From Cervus elaphus (taxonomy: Eukaryota; Chordata; Mammalia; Artiodactyla; Cervidae), in the NCBI RefSeq assembly GCF_910594005.1, contig NW_025316718.1, forward strand, positions 62,001 to 126,000: a stretch of DNA of 64,000 nucleotides. The letters are read 5' to 3'. Below the pieces are notes generated by a model. That model was not told the DNA's origin. It ran no database searches and saw only the letters and a program-made list of their open reading frames with translations. This document shows positions 9,505-22,194 of this stretch, in pieces. A program made the translations under genes and the position numbers. The stretch's first letter is position 1. The number at the start of each line of letters is the position of its first letter.

Positions 9505-11879
9505 GTTCTTGGGGTTTCTCTGGAGTGCCATCAAGGAAATCAAGGCTCCTTTCATGTTTGATGTGCAACACGGAATTGCTCTGCATGCAGTGCCGGAGAA
9601 TCGAGCCTCATCTCGTGGCGAGGGGGAAGTCTCATGGTTTTTCTCGAGTTGCGGCGGAACCCTGCGGTATATTCTCGAGTTATGACGGGGATGGCCCGTC
9701 CAGCCACGTATTTGTTCAGCGATGTCAGGACTCCTGCCTAGTTGCGAGGGACAACTCGGGATTCTCCTCGAGGCTTGGCAGGGCAATTGGGTCGCCTCTC
9801 CAGCTGAGGCGGGAGACCAAGGGTCCCTTTCCACGTGCCACAGGAATCCTGGGACTCCTATCAAGTTTCACGAGGAGTCAGGCATCGTCTCCTTTGGAGG
9901 CACTGATCTCCGCGTACCTCTGGAGTTTTCAAAGGATGTGAAGCCTCCGGTCACTATGAGGTGGGAAACTAGGTCTTTCTCTGTGGTCTCCACAGGGGAT
10001 TCAGACATCCTTTCGAATTTGGAGATGCTAGACGAGCCTGCATTCAAGTCACTGCAGGGATATCCGGCCTTATTTCGAGTCAGGGCATCGCGGTGTCCAT
10101 TCCACTTGAGGCCGCAAACTCAGGGTCTAGAGCTGAGAGAAGCCTCCTCTTGAGGTGCTTGTGGTAAGGTGGTATTCCTCTGGAGTCGAAGCCAGGGACT
10201 AACATCTCATCTCGAGTTGATTTTTGGGCCACGGAGCTCTTTCGTGTGGCTACAGTGACGTCAGGATCCCTCTAGCCTGGAAACAGTGTTCTTGGGGTTT
10301 CTCTGGAGTGCTATGAAGGAAATCAAGGCTCCTTTCATGTGTGATGTGCATCACTGAATTGCTCTGCACGCAGTGCAGGGGAATCGGGCCTCATCTCTCG
10401 GCGAGGGGGAAGTCTCATGGTTTTTCTCGAGTTGCGGCGGGAACCTGGGGTATATTCTCGAGTTACGACGGGGATGGCCCTTCCACAAACGTGTTTGTTC
10501 AGCGACGTCAGGACTCCTGCCAAGTTGTGAGGGACAACTCGGGATTCTCCTCGAGGCTTGGCAGGGCAATTGGGACGCCTCACCAGCTGAGGCGGGAGAC
10601 CAAGTGTCCCTTTCCACGTGCCACAGGAATCCTGGGACTCCTATCAAGTTTCACGAGGAGTCAGGCATCGTCTCCTTTGGAGGCACTGATCTCCGCGTAC
10701 CTCTGGAGTTTTCAAAGGATGTGAGGCCTCCGGTCGCGATGAGGTGGGGAACTAGGTCTTTCTCTGTGGTCTCCACAGGGGATTCAGACATCCTTTCGTC
10801 TTGGGAGATGCAAGACGAGCCTACATTCAAGTCACTGCAGGGATATCCGGCCTTATTTCGAGTCAGGGCATCGTGGTGTCCATTCCACTTGAGGCCGCAA
10901 ACTCAGGGTTCCTCTCACATACCTAGAGCTGAGAGAAGCCTCCTCTTGAGTTGCTTGTGGTAAGGTGGTATTCCTCTGGAGTCGAAGCCGGGGACTACCC
11001 TCTCATCTCGAGTTGATTCTTGGTCCACGGAGCTCTTTCGTGTTGCTACAGTGACCTCAGGATCCCTCTAGCCTTGAAACAGTGTTCTTGGGGTTTCTCT
11101 GGAGTGCCATCAAGGAAATCAAGGCTCCTTTCATATGTGATGTGCAACACGGAATTGCTCTGGACGCAGGGCAGGGGAATCAGGCCTCATCTCACGGCGA
11201 GGGGGAAGTCTCATGGTTTTTCTTGAGTTGCGGCGGGAACCTGGGGTATATTCACGAGGTACGACGGGGATGGCCCTTCCATCCACGTGTTTGTTCAGCG
11301 ACGTCAGGACTCCTGCCTAGTTGCAAGGGACAACTCGGGATTCTCCTCGAGGCTTGGCAGGGCAATTGGGACGCCTCTCCAGCTGAGGCGGGAGACCACG
11401 TGTCCCTTTCCACGTGCCACAGGAATCCTGAGACTCCTATCAAGTTTCATGAGGAGTCAGGCATCGTCTCCTATGGAGGCACTGATCTCCGCGTACCTCT
11501 GAAGTTTTCAAAGGATGTGAGGCCTCCGGTCGCGATAAGGTGGGGAACTAGGTCTTTCTCTGTGGTCTCCACAGGGGATTCAGACATCCTTTCGTCTTGG
11601 GAGATGCAAGACGAGCCTGCATTCAAGTCACTGCAGGGATATCCGGCCTTATTTCCCGTCAGGGCATCGCGGTGTCCATTCCACTTGAGGCCGCAAACTC
11701 AGGGTCCCTCTCACATACCTAGAGCTGAGAGAAGCCTCCTCTTGAGGTGCTTGTGGTAAGGTGGTATTCCTCTGGAGTCGAAGCCAGGGACTACCCTCTC
11801 ATCTCGAGTTGATTTTTGGTCCATGGAGCTCTTTCATGTTGCTACAGTAACCTCAGGATCCCTCTAGCCTTGAAACAGT
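9505..11879 (+). repeat. Trimer U, copy 2 (monomers 13-15)
   Basis: Monomers 9505-10287 (783 bp, a 13-bp deletion leaving cagggtctagag near 10126), 10288-11083 (796 bp, with ctgccaagttgtg) and 11084-11879 (796 bp, with aatcctgagac and tcctatggagg). Apart from the end of each first and last monomer, the order and signatures repeat copy 1 at 7135. Confidence 0.9.
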
Positions 11880-13462
11880 GTTCTTGGGGTTTCTCTGGAG
11901 TGCCATCAAGGAAATCAAGGCTCCTTCCATGTTTGATGTGCAACACGGAATTGCTCTGCATGCAGTGCAGGAGAATCTAGCCTCATCTCGCGGCGAGGGG
12001 GAAGTCTCATGGTTTTTCTCGAGTTGCGGCGGGACCCTGCGGTATATTCTCGAGTTACGACGGGGATGGCCCTTCCATCCACGTGTTTGTTCAGCGACAT
12101 CAGGACTTCTGCCTAGTTGCGAGGGACAACTCGGGATTCTCCTCGAGGCTTGGCAGGGCAATTGGGACGCCTCTCCAGCTGAGGAGGGAGACAAAGTGTC
12201 CCTTTCCATGTGCCACAGGAATCCTGGGACTCCTATCAAGTTTCACGAGGAGTCAGGCATCGTCTCCTTTGGAGGCACTGATCTCCGCGTACCTCTGGAG
12301 TTTTCAAAGGATGTGAGGCCTCCGGTCGCGATGAGGTGGGGAACTAGATCTTTCTCTGAGGTCTCCACAGGGAATTCAGACATCCTTTCGTCTTGGGAGA
12401 TGCAAGATGAGCCTGCATTCAAGTCACTGCAGGGATATCCAGCCTTATTTCGAGTCAGGGCATCGCGGTGTCCATTCCACTTGAGGCCACAAACTCAGGG
12501 TCCCTCTCACATAGCTAGAGCTGAGAGAAGCCTCCTCTTGAGGTGCTTCTGTTAAGGTGTTATTCCTCTGGAGTCGAAGCCAGGGACTAACCTCTCATCT
12601 CGAGTTGATTTTTGGTCCACGGAACTCTTTCGTGTGGCTACAGTGACCTCAGGATCCCTCTAGCCTTGAAACAGTGTTCTTGGGGTTTCTCTGGATTGCC
12701 ATCTAGGAAATCAAGGCTCCTTTCATGTGTGATGTGCAACACTGAATTGCTCTGCATGCAGTGCAGGGGAATCCGGCCTCATCTCGCGGCGAGGGGGAAG
12801 TCTCATGGTTTTCCTCGAGTTGCGGCGGAAACCTTGGGTATATTCTCGAGTTACGACGGGGATGGCCCTTCCAGCCACGTGTTTGTTCAGCGACGTCAGG
12901 ACTCCTGCCTAGTTGCGAGGGACAACTCGGGATTCTCCTCGAGGCTTGGCAGGGCAATTGGGACGCCTCTCCAGCTGAGGCGGGAGACCAACGGTCCCTT
13001 TCCACGTGCCACAGGAATCCTGGGACTCCTATCAAGTTTCACGAGGAGTCAGCCATCGTCTTCTTTGGAGGCACTGATCTCCGCGTACCTCTGGAGTTTT
13101 CAAAGGATGTGAGGCCTCCGGTCGCCATCAGGTGGGGAACTAGGTCTTTCTCTGTGGTCTCCACAGGGGATTCAGACATCCTTTCGTCTTGGGAGATGCA
13201 AGACGAGCCTGCATTCAAGTCACTGCTGGGATATCCGGCCTTATTTCGAGTCAGGGCATCGCGGTGTCCATTCCACTTGAGGCCGCAAACTCAGCACATA
13301 GCTAGAGCTGAGAAAAGCCTCCTCTTGAGGTGCTTGTGGTAAGGTGTTATTCCTCTGGAGTTGAAGCCACGGACTAACCTCTCATCTCGAGTTGATTGTT
13401 GGTCCACGGAGCTCTTTCGTGTTGCTACAGTGACCTCAGGATCCCTCTAGCCTTGAAACAGT
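11880..13462 (+). repeat. Monomers 16-17
   Basis: Monomers 11880-12675 (796 bp, catgtttgatg, gcaggagaatctagcc, gggaccctgcgg, tagatctttctctgagg, ending cttctgttaaggtgtt) and 12676-13462 (787 bp, ggattgccatctagg, cactgaattgc, ttttcctcgag, 9-bp deletion). The junction between them resembles that between monomers 8 and 9. Confidence 0.85.
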
Positions 13463-15043
13463 GTTCTTGGGGTTTCTCTGGAGTGCCATCAAGGAAATCA
13501 AGGCTTCTTTCATGTGTGTTGTGCAACACGGTATTGCTCTGCACGCATTGCAGGGGAATCGGGCCTCATCTCGCGGCAAGGGGGAATCTCATGGTTTTTC
13601 TCGAGTTGCGGCGGGAACCTGGGGTATATTCTCGAGGTAAGACGGGGATGGCCCTTCCAGCCACGTGTTTGTTCAGCGACATCAGGACTCCTGCCTAGTT
13701 GCGAGGGACAACTCGGGATTCTCCTCGAGGCTTGGCAGGGCAATTGGGACGCCTCTCCAGCTGAGGCGGGAGACCAAGGGTCCCTTTCCACGTGCCACAG
13801 GAATCCTGGGACTCCTATCAAGTTTCATGAGGAGTCGGGCATCGTCTCCTTTGGAGGCACTGATCTCCGCGTACCTCTGAAGTTTTCAAAGGATGTGAGG
13901 CCTCCGGTCGCGATGAGGTGGGGAACTAGGTCTTTCTCTGTGGTCTCCACAGGGGATTCAGACATCCTTTCGTCTTGGGAGATGCAAGACGAGCCTGCAT
14001 TCAAGTCACTGCAGGGATATCCGGCCTTATTTCGAGTCAGGGCATCGCAGTGTCCATTCCACTTGAGGCCACAAAATCAGGGTCCCTCTCACATACCTAG
14101 AGCTGAGAGAAGCCTCCTCTTGAGGTGCTTGTGGTAAGGTGGTATTCCTCTGGAGTCGAAGCCAGGGACTAACCTCTCATCTCGAGTTGATTTTTGGTCC
14201 ACGGAGCTCTTTCGTGTTGCTACAGTGACCTCAGGATCCCTCTAGCCTTGAAACAGTGTTCTTGGGGTTTCTCTGGAGTGCCATCAAGGAAATCAAGGCT
14301 CCTTTCATGTGTGAGTGCAACACGGAATTGCTCTGGATGCAGGGCAGGGGAATCAGGCCTCATCTCGCGGTGAGGGGGAACTCTCATGGTTTTTCTCGAG
14401 TTGCGGCGGGAACCTGGGATATATTCCCGAGTTACGACGGGGATGGCCCTTCGAGCCACGTGTTTCTTCAGCGACGTCAGGACTCCTGCCTAGTTGCGAG
14501 GGACAACTCGGGATTCTCCTCGAGGCTTGGCAGGGCAATTGGGACGCCTCTCCAACTGAGGCGGGAGACCAAGGGTCCCTTTCCACGTGCCACAGGAATC
14601 CTGGGACTCCTATCAAGTTTCACGAGGAGTCAGGCATCGTCTCCTTTGGAGGCACTGATCTCCGCGTACCTCTGGAGTTTTCAAAGGATGTGAGGCCTCC
14701 GGTCACTATGAGGTGGGGAACTAGGTCTTTCTCTGTGGTCTCCACAGGGGATTCAGACATCCTTTCGTCTTGGGAGATGCAAGACGAGCCTGCATTCAAG
14801 TCACTGCAGGGATATCCGGCCTTATTTCGAGTCAGGGCATCGCGGTGTCCATTCCACTTGAGGCCGCAAACTCAGCACATAGCTAGAGCTGAGAGAAGCC
14901 TCCTCTTGAGGTGCTTGTGGTAAGGTGGTATTCCTCTGGAGTCGAAGCCAGGGACTAACCTCTCATCTCGAGTTGATTTTTGGTCCACGGAGCTCTTTCG
15001 TGTGGCTACACTGACCTCAGGATCCCTCTAGCCTTGAAACAGT
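13463..15043 (+). repeat. Monomers 18-19
   Basis: Monomers 13463-14257 (795 bp, one base lost in gggggaatctcatgg, gcattgcagg, tcgaggtaagac) and 14258-15043 (786 bp, one base lost in gtgtgagtgc plus the 9-bp deletion; ggatgcagggc, tcccgagttac and tgtttcttcagc tie it to the monomers at 4757 and 20605). Confidence 0.87.
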
Positions 15044-16635
15044 GTTCTTGGGGTTTCTCTGGAGTGCTATGAAGGAAATCAAGGCTCCTTTCATGTGTGA
15101 TGTGCATCACTGAATTGCTCTGCACGCAGTGCAGTGGAATCGGGCCTCATCTCTCGGCGAGGGGGAAGTCTCATGGTTTTTCTCGAGTTGCGGCGGGAAC
15201 CTGGGGTATATTCTCGAATTACGACGGGGATGGCCCTTCCACACACGTGTTTGTTCAGCGACGTCAGGACTCCTGCCTAGTTGCGAGGGACAACTCGGGA
15301 TTCTCCTCGAGGCTTGGCAGGGCAATTGGAACACCTCACCAGCGGAGGCGGGAGACCAAGAGTCCCTTTCGACGTGCCACAGGAATCCTGGGACTCCTAT
15401 CAAGTTTCACGAGGAGTCAGGCATCGTCTCCTTTGGAGGCACTGATCTCCGCGTACCTCTGGAGTTTTCAAAGGATGTGAGGCCTCCGGTCGCGATGAGG
15501 TGGGGAACTAGGTCTTTCTCTGTGGTCTCCACAGGGGATTCAGACATCGTTTCATCTTGGGAGACGCAAGACGAGCCTGCATTCAAGTCACTGCAGGGAT
15601 ATCCGGCCTTATTTCGAGTCAGGGCTTCGCGGTGTCCATTCCACTTGAGGCCGCAAACTCAGGGTCCCTCTCACATACCTAGAGCTGAGAGAAACCTCCT
15701 CTTGAGGTGCTTGTGGTAAGGTGGAATTCCTCTGGAGTCGTAGCCAGGGACTAACCTCTCACCTCGAGTTGATTCTTGGTCCACGGAGCTCTTTCGTGTT
15801 GCTACAGCGACCTCAGTATCCCTTTAGCCTTGAAAAAGTGTTCTTGGGGTTTCTCTGGAGTGCCATCAAGGAAATCAAGGCTCCTTTCATGGGTGATGTG
15901 CAACACGGAATTGCTCTGGACGCAGGGCAGGGGAATCAGGCCTCATCTCACGGCGAGGGGGAAGTCTCATGGTTTTTCTCGACTTGCGGCTGGAACCTGG
16001 GGTATATTCTCGAGTTACGACGGGGATGGCCCTTCCAGCCACGTGTTTGTTCAGCGACGTCAGGACTCCTGCCTAGTTGCGAGGGACAACTCGGGATTCT
16101 CCTCGAGGCTTGGCACGGCAATTGGGACGACTCTCCATCTGAGGCGGGAGACCAACGGTCCCTTTCCACGTGCCACAGGAATCCTGGGACTCCTATCAAG
16201 TTTCATGAGGAGTCAGGCATCGTCTCCGTTGGAGGCACTGATCTCCGCATACCTCTGGAGTTTTCAAAGGATGTGAGGCTGCCGGTCGCGATGAGGTGCG
16301 GAACTAGGTCTTTCTCTGTGGTCTCCACAAGGGATTCAGACATCCTTTCATCTTGGGAGATGCAAGACGAGCCTGCATTCAATTCACTGCAGGGATATCC
16401 GGCCTTATTTCGCGTCAGGGCATCGCAGTGTCCATTCCACTTGAGTCCGCAAAATCAGGGTCCCTCTCACATACCTAGAGCTGAGAGAAGCCTCCTCTTT
16501 AGGTACTTGTGGTAAGGTGGTATTCCTCTGGAGTCGAAGCCAGGGACTAACCTCTCATCTCGAGTTGATTTTTGGTCCACGGACCTCTTTCGTGTTGCTA
16601 CAGTAACCTCAGGATCCCTCTAGCCTTGAAACAGT
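15044..16635 (+). repeat. Monomers 20-21
   Basis: Monomers 15044-15839 (gctatgaagg, gtgcatcactg; related to 7922 and 10288) and 15840-16635 (ggacgcagggc, ttctcgacttgcggc, gaggtgcgg), both 796 bp. The pair resembles the last two monomers of trimer U and directly precedes duplication copy B. Confidence 0.87.
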
Positions 16636-18227
16636 GTTCTTGGGGTTTCTCTGGAGTGCCATCAAGGAAATCAAGGCTCCTTTCATGTTTGATGTGCAAC
16701 ACGAAATTGCTCTGCATGCAGTGCCGGAGAATCGAGCCTCATCTCGCGGCGAGGGGGAAGTCTCATGGTTTTTCTCGAGTTGCGACGGGACCCTGCGGTA
16801 TATTCTCGAGTTATGACGGGGATGGCCCTTACAGCCACGTGTTTGTTCAGCGACGTCAGGACTCCTGCCTAGTTGCGAGGGACAACTCGGGATTCTCCTC
16901 GAGGCTTGGCAGGGCAATTGGGACCCCTCTCCAGCTGAGGCGGGAGGCCAACAGTCCCTTTCCACGTGCCACAGGAATCCTGGGACTCCTATCAAGTTTC
17001 ACGAGGAGTCAGGCATCGTCTCCTTTGGAGGCACTGATCTCCGCGTACCTCTGGAGTTTTCAAAGGATGTGAGGCCTCCGGTCACTATGAGGTGGGGAAC
17101 TAGGTCTTTCTCTGTGGTCTCCACAGGGGATTCAGACATCCATTCGTCTTGGGAGATGCAAGACGAGCCTGCATTCAAGTCACTGCAGGGATATCCGGCC
17201 TTATTTCGCGTCACGGCATCGCGGTGTCCATTCCACTTGAGGCCGCAAACTCAGGGTCCCTCTCACATACCTAGAGCTGAGAGAAGCCTCCTCTTGAGGT
17301 GCTTGTGGTAAGGTGGAATTCCTCTGGATTCGAAGCCAGGGACTAACCTCTCATCTCGAGTTGATTTTTGGTCCACGGAGCTCTTTCGTGTGGCTACAGT
17401 GACGTCAGGATCCCTCTAGCCTTGAAACAGTGTTCTTGGGGTTTCTCTGGAGTGCCATAAAGGAAATCAAGGCTCCTTTCATGTGTGATGTGCAACACGG
17501 AATTGCTCTGCATGCAGTGCCGGAGAATCGAGCCTCATCTCCTGGCGAGGGGGAAGTCTCATGGTTTTTCTCGAGTTGCGGCGGGACCCTGCGGTATATT
17601 CTCGAGTTACGTCGGGGATGGCCCTTCCACACACGTGTTTGTTCAGCGACGTCAGGACTCCTTCCTAGTTGCGAGGGACAACTCGGGATTCTCCTCGAGG
17701 CTTGGCAGGGCAAATGGGACGCCTCTCCATCTGAGGCGGGAGACCAAGGGTCCCTTTCCACGTGCCAAAGGAATCCTGGGACTCCTATCAAGTTTCACGA
17801 GGAGTCAGGCATCGTCTCCTTTGGAGGCACTGATCTCCGCGTACCTCTGGAGTTTTCAAAGGATGTGAGGCCTCCGGTCACTATGAGGTGGGGAACTAGG
17901 TCTTTCTCTGTGGTCTCCACAGGGGATTCAGACATCCTTTCGTCTTGGGAGATGCAAGACGAGCCTGCATTCAAGTCACTGCAGGGATATCCGGCCTTGT
18001 TTCGAGTCAGGGCATCGCGGTGTCCATTCCACTTGAGGCCGCAAACTCAGGGTCCCTCTCACATACCTAGAGCTGAGAGAAGCCTCCTCTTGAGGTGCTT
18101 GTGGTAAGGTGGTATTCCTCTGGAGTCGAAGCCAGGGACTAACCTCTCATCTCGAGTTGATTTTTGGGCCACGGAGCTCTTTCGTGTTGCTACAGTGACC
18201 TCAGGATCCCTCTAGCCTTGAAACAGT

Positions 18228-19818
18228 GTTCTTGGGGTTTCTCTGGAGTGCCATCAAGGAAATTAAGGCTCCTTTCATGTGTGATGTGCAACACGGAATT
18301 GCTCTGCACACAGTGCAGGGGAATCGGGCCTCATATCGCGGTGAGGGGGAAAACTCATGGTTTTTCTGGAGTTGCGGCAGGAACCTGGGGTATATTCTCG
18401 AGTTACGACGGGGATGGCCCTTATAACCACGTGTTTGTTCAGCGACGTCAGGACTCCTGCCTAGTTGCGAGGGACAACTCGGGATTCTCCTCGAGGCTTG
18501 GCAGGGCAATTGTGACGCCTCTCCAGCTGAGGCGGGAGACCAAGGGTCCCTTTCCACGTGCACAGGAATCCTGGGACTCCTATCAAGTTTCACGAGGAGT
18601 CAGGCATCGTCTCCTTTGGAGGCACTGATCTCCGCGTACCTCTGGAATTTTCAAAGGATGTGAGGCCTCCGGTCGCGATGAGGTGGGGAACTAGGTCTTT
18701 CTCTGTGGTCTCCACAGGGGATTCAGACATCCTTTCGTCTTGGGAGATGCAAGACGAGCCTGGATTCAAGTCACTGCAGGGATATCCGGCCTTATTTCGA
18801 GTCAGGGCTTCGCGGTGTCCATTCCACTTGAGGCCGCAAACTCAGGGTCCCTCTCACATACCTAGAGCTGAGAGAAGCCTCCTCTTGAGGTGCTTGTGGT
18901 AAGGTGGTATTTCTCTGGAGTCGAAGCCAGGGAGTAACCTCTCATCTCGAGTTGATTTGTGGTCCACGGAGCTCTTTCGTGTGGCTACAGTGACTTCAAG
19001 ATCCCTCTAGCCTTGAAACAGTTTTCTTGGGGTTTCTCTGGAGTGCCATCAAGGAAATCAATGCTCCTTTCATGTGTGATGTGCAACACGGAATTGCTCT
19101 GCACGCAGGGCAGGGGAATCGGGCCTCATCTCGCCGCGAGGGGGAAGTCTCATGGTTTTTCTCGAGTTGCGGCGGGAACCTGGGGTATATTCTCGAGTTA
19201 CGACGGGGATGGCCCTTCCACCTACGTGTTTATTCATCGACGACAGGACTCCTGCCTAGTTGCGAGGGACAACTCGGGATTCTCCTCGAGGCTTGGCAGG
19301 GCAATTGGGACGCCTCTCCATCTGAGGCGGGAGAACAAGGGTACCTTTCCACGTGCCACAGGGATCCTGGGACTCCTATCAAGTTTCACGAGGAGTCAGG
19401 CATCGTCTCCTTTGGAGGCACTAATCTCCGCGTACCTCTGGAGTTTTCAAAGGACGTGAGGTCTCCGGTCACGATGAGGTGGGGAACCAGTTCTTTTTCT
19501 GTGGTCTCCACAGGGGATTCAGACTTCCTTTCATCTTGGGAGATGCAAGACGAGCCTGCATTCAAGTCACTGCAGGGATATCCAGCCTTATTTCGAGTCA
19601 GGGCATCGCGGTGTCCATTCCACTTGAGGCCGCAAACTCAGGGTCCCTCTCACATACCTAGAGCTGAGAGAAGCCTCCTCTTGAGGTGCTTGTGGTAAGG
19701 TGGTATTCCTCTGGAGTCGAAGCCAGGGACTAACCTCTCATCTCTAGTTGATTTTTGGGCCACGGAGCTCTTTCGTGTTGCTACAGTGACCTCAGGATCC
19801 CTCTAGCCTTGAAACAGT
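18228..19818 (+). repeat. Contracted trimer T (monomers 24-25)
   Basis: Monomer 18228-19022 (795 bp) equals 1593-2387. Monomer 19023-19818 (796 bp) begins like 2388 (acagttttcttgg, aatcaatgctcc, tgtttattcatcg, atatccagcc at 19584) and ends like 3175 (gcatcgcgg at 19605, full-length ending without the 9-bp deletion). It is therefore a fusion of two neighbouring monomers, with the intervening 787 bp lost. Confidence 0.92.
19585..19604. other. Deletion/crossover junction in monomer 25
   Basis: The a at 19584 (atatccagcc) is specific to the 2388-type monomer; the a at 19605 (gcatcg, against gcttc at 2970) is specific to the 3175 type. The 20 bp between are identical in both. Fusion here removes exactly 787 bp relative to copy A. 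Confidence 0.85.
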
Positions 19819-22194
19819 GTTCTTGGGGTTTCTCTGGAGTGCCATCAAGGAAATCAAGGCTCCTTTCATGTGTGATGTGCAACACGGAATTGCTCTGCAC
19901 ACAGGGCAGGGGAATCGGGCCTCATCTCGCCGCGAGTGGGAAGTCTCATGGTTTTTCTCGAGTTGCGGCGGGAACCTGGGGTATATTCTCGAGTTATGAC
20001 GGGGATGGCCCTTCCAGTCACGTGTTTGTTCAGCGACGTCAGGACTCCTGCCTAGTTGCGAGGGACAACTCGAATTCTCCTCGAGGCTTGGCACGGCAAT
20101 TGGGACGCCTCTCCATCTGAGGCGGGAGACCAACGGTCCCTTTCGACGTGCCACAGGAATCCTGGGACTCCTATCAAGTTTCACGAGGAGTCAGGCATCG
20201 TCTCCTTTGGAGGCACTGATCTCCGCGTACCTCTGGAGTTTTCAAAGGATGTGAGGCCTCCGGTCGCGATCAGGTGGGGAACTAGGTCTTTCTCTGTGGT
20301 CTCCACAGGGGATTCAGACATCCTTTCGTCTTGGGAGATGCAAGACGAGCCTGCATTCAAGTCACTGCTGGGATATCCGGCCTTATTTCGAGTCAGGGCA
20401 TCGCGGTGTCCATTCCACTTGAGGCCGCAAACTCAGCACATAGCTAGAGCTGAGAGAAGCCTCCTCTTGAGGTACTTGTGGTAAGGTGGTATTCCTCTGG
20501 AGTCGAAGCCAGGGACTAACCTCTCATCTCGAGTTGATTTTTGGTCCACGGAGCTCTTTCGTGTTGCTACAGTGACCTCAGGATCCCTCTAGCCTTGAAA
20601 CAGTGTTCTTGGGGTTTCTCTGGAGTGCCATCAAGGAAATCAAGGCTCCTTTCATGTGTGATGTGCAACACGGAATTGCTCTGGATGTAGGGCAGGGGAA
20701 TCAGGCCTCATCTCGCGGTGAGGGGGAACTCTCATGGTTTTTCTCGAGTTGCGGCGGGAACCTGGGGTATATTCCCGAGTTACGACGGGGATGGCCCTTC
20801 GAGCCATGTGTTTCTTCAGCGACGTCAGGACTCCTGCCTAGTTGCGAGGGACAACTCGGGATTCTCCTCGAGGCTTGGCAGGGCAATTGGGACGCCTCTC
20901 CAACTGAGGCGGGAGACCAACGGTCCCTTTCCAGGTGCCACAGGAATCCTGGGACTCCTATCAAGTTTCAGGAGGAGTCAGGCATCGTCTCTTTGGAGGC
21001 ACTGATCTCCGCGTACCTCTGGTGTTTTCAAAGGATGTGAGGCCTCCGGTCGCGATGAGGTGGGAACTAGGTCTTTCTCTGTGGTCTCCACAGGGGATTC
21101 AGACATCCTTTCGTCTTGGGAGATGCAAGACGAGCCTGCATTCAAGTCACTGCAGGGATATACGGCCTTATTGCGAGTCAGGGTATCGCGGTGTCCATTC
21201 TACTTGAGGCCGCAAACTCAGGGTCCCTCTCACATACCTAGAGCTGAGAGAAGCCTCCTCTTGAGGTGCTTGTGGTAAGGTGGTATTCCTCTGGAGACGA
21301 AGCCAGGGACTAACCTCTCATCTCGAGTTAATTTTTGTTCCACGGAGCTCTTTCGTGTTGCTACAGTGACCTCAGGATCCCTCTAGCCTTGAAACAGTGT
21401 TCTTGGGGTTTCTCTGGAGTGCCATCAAGGAAATTAAGGCTCCTTTCATGTGTGATGTGCAACACGGAATTGCTCTGCACGCAGTGCAGGGGAATCGGGC
21501 CTCATCTCGTGGCGAGGGGGAAGTCTCATGGTTTTTCTCGAGTTGCGGCGGGAACCTGGGGTATATTCTCGATTTACGACGGGGATGGCCCTTCCACCCA
21601 CGTGTTTGTTCAGCGACGGCAGGACTCCTGCCTAGTTGTGAGGGACAACTCGGGATTCTCCTCGAGGCTTGGCAGGGCAATTGGGACGCCTCTCCAGCTG
21701 AGGCCGGAGACCAAGGGTCCCTTTCCACGTGCCACAGGAATCCTGGGACTCCTATCAAGTTTCACGAGGCGTCAGGCATCGTCTCCTTTGGAGGCACTGA
21801 TCTCTGCGTACCTCTGGAGTTTCCAAAAGATGTGAGGCCTCCGGTCGCGATGAGGTGGGGAACTAGGTATTTCTCTGTGGTCTCCACAGGGGATTCAGAC
21901 ATCCTTTCGTCTTGGGAGATGCAAGACGAGCCTGCATTCAAGTCACTGCAGGGATATCCGGCCTCATTTCGAGTCAGGGCATCGCGGTGTCCATTCCACT
22001 TGAGGCCGCAAACTCAGGGTCCCTCTCACATACCTAGAGCTGAGAGAAGCCTCCTCTTGAGGTGCTTGTGGTAAGGTGGTATTCCTCTGGAGTCGAAGCC
22101 AGGGACTAACCTCTCATCTCGAGTTGATTTTTGGGCCACGGAGCTCTTTCGTGTTGCTACAGTGACCTCAGGATCCCTCTAGCCTTGAAACAGT

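Larger units (their letters stand above)
16636..21958 (+). repeat. Segmental duplication, copy B (monomers 22-28, one monomer shorter)
   Basis: Monomers at 16636, 17432, 18228 and the first part of 19023 correspond to 1, 797, 1593 and 2388 at a constant offset of 16,635 bp (21 monomers). After a junction at 19585-19604 the offset becomes 15,848 bp, and monomers 19819, 20605 and 21399 correspond to 3971, 4757 and 5552. The change equals exactly one 787-bp monomer. Private single-base deletions in copy B lie near 20071 (creating gaattc) and near 20991. Confidence 0.9.

Noticed and set aside
20071..20081. EcoRI site (gaattc) as a family marker
   Set aside because: It comes from a private deletion and substitution in one monomer; other gaattc occurrences are isolated linker variants (for example near 691 and 15723).
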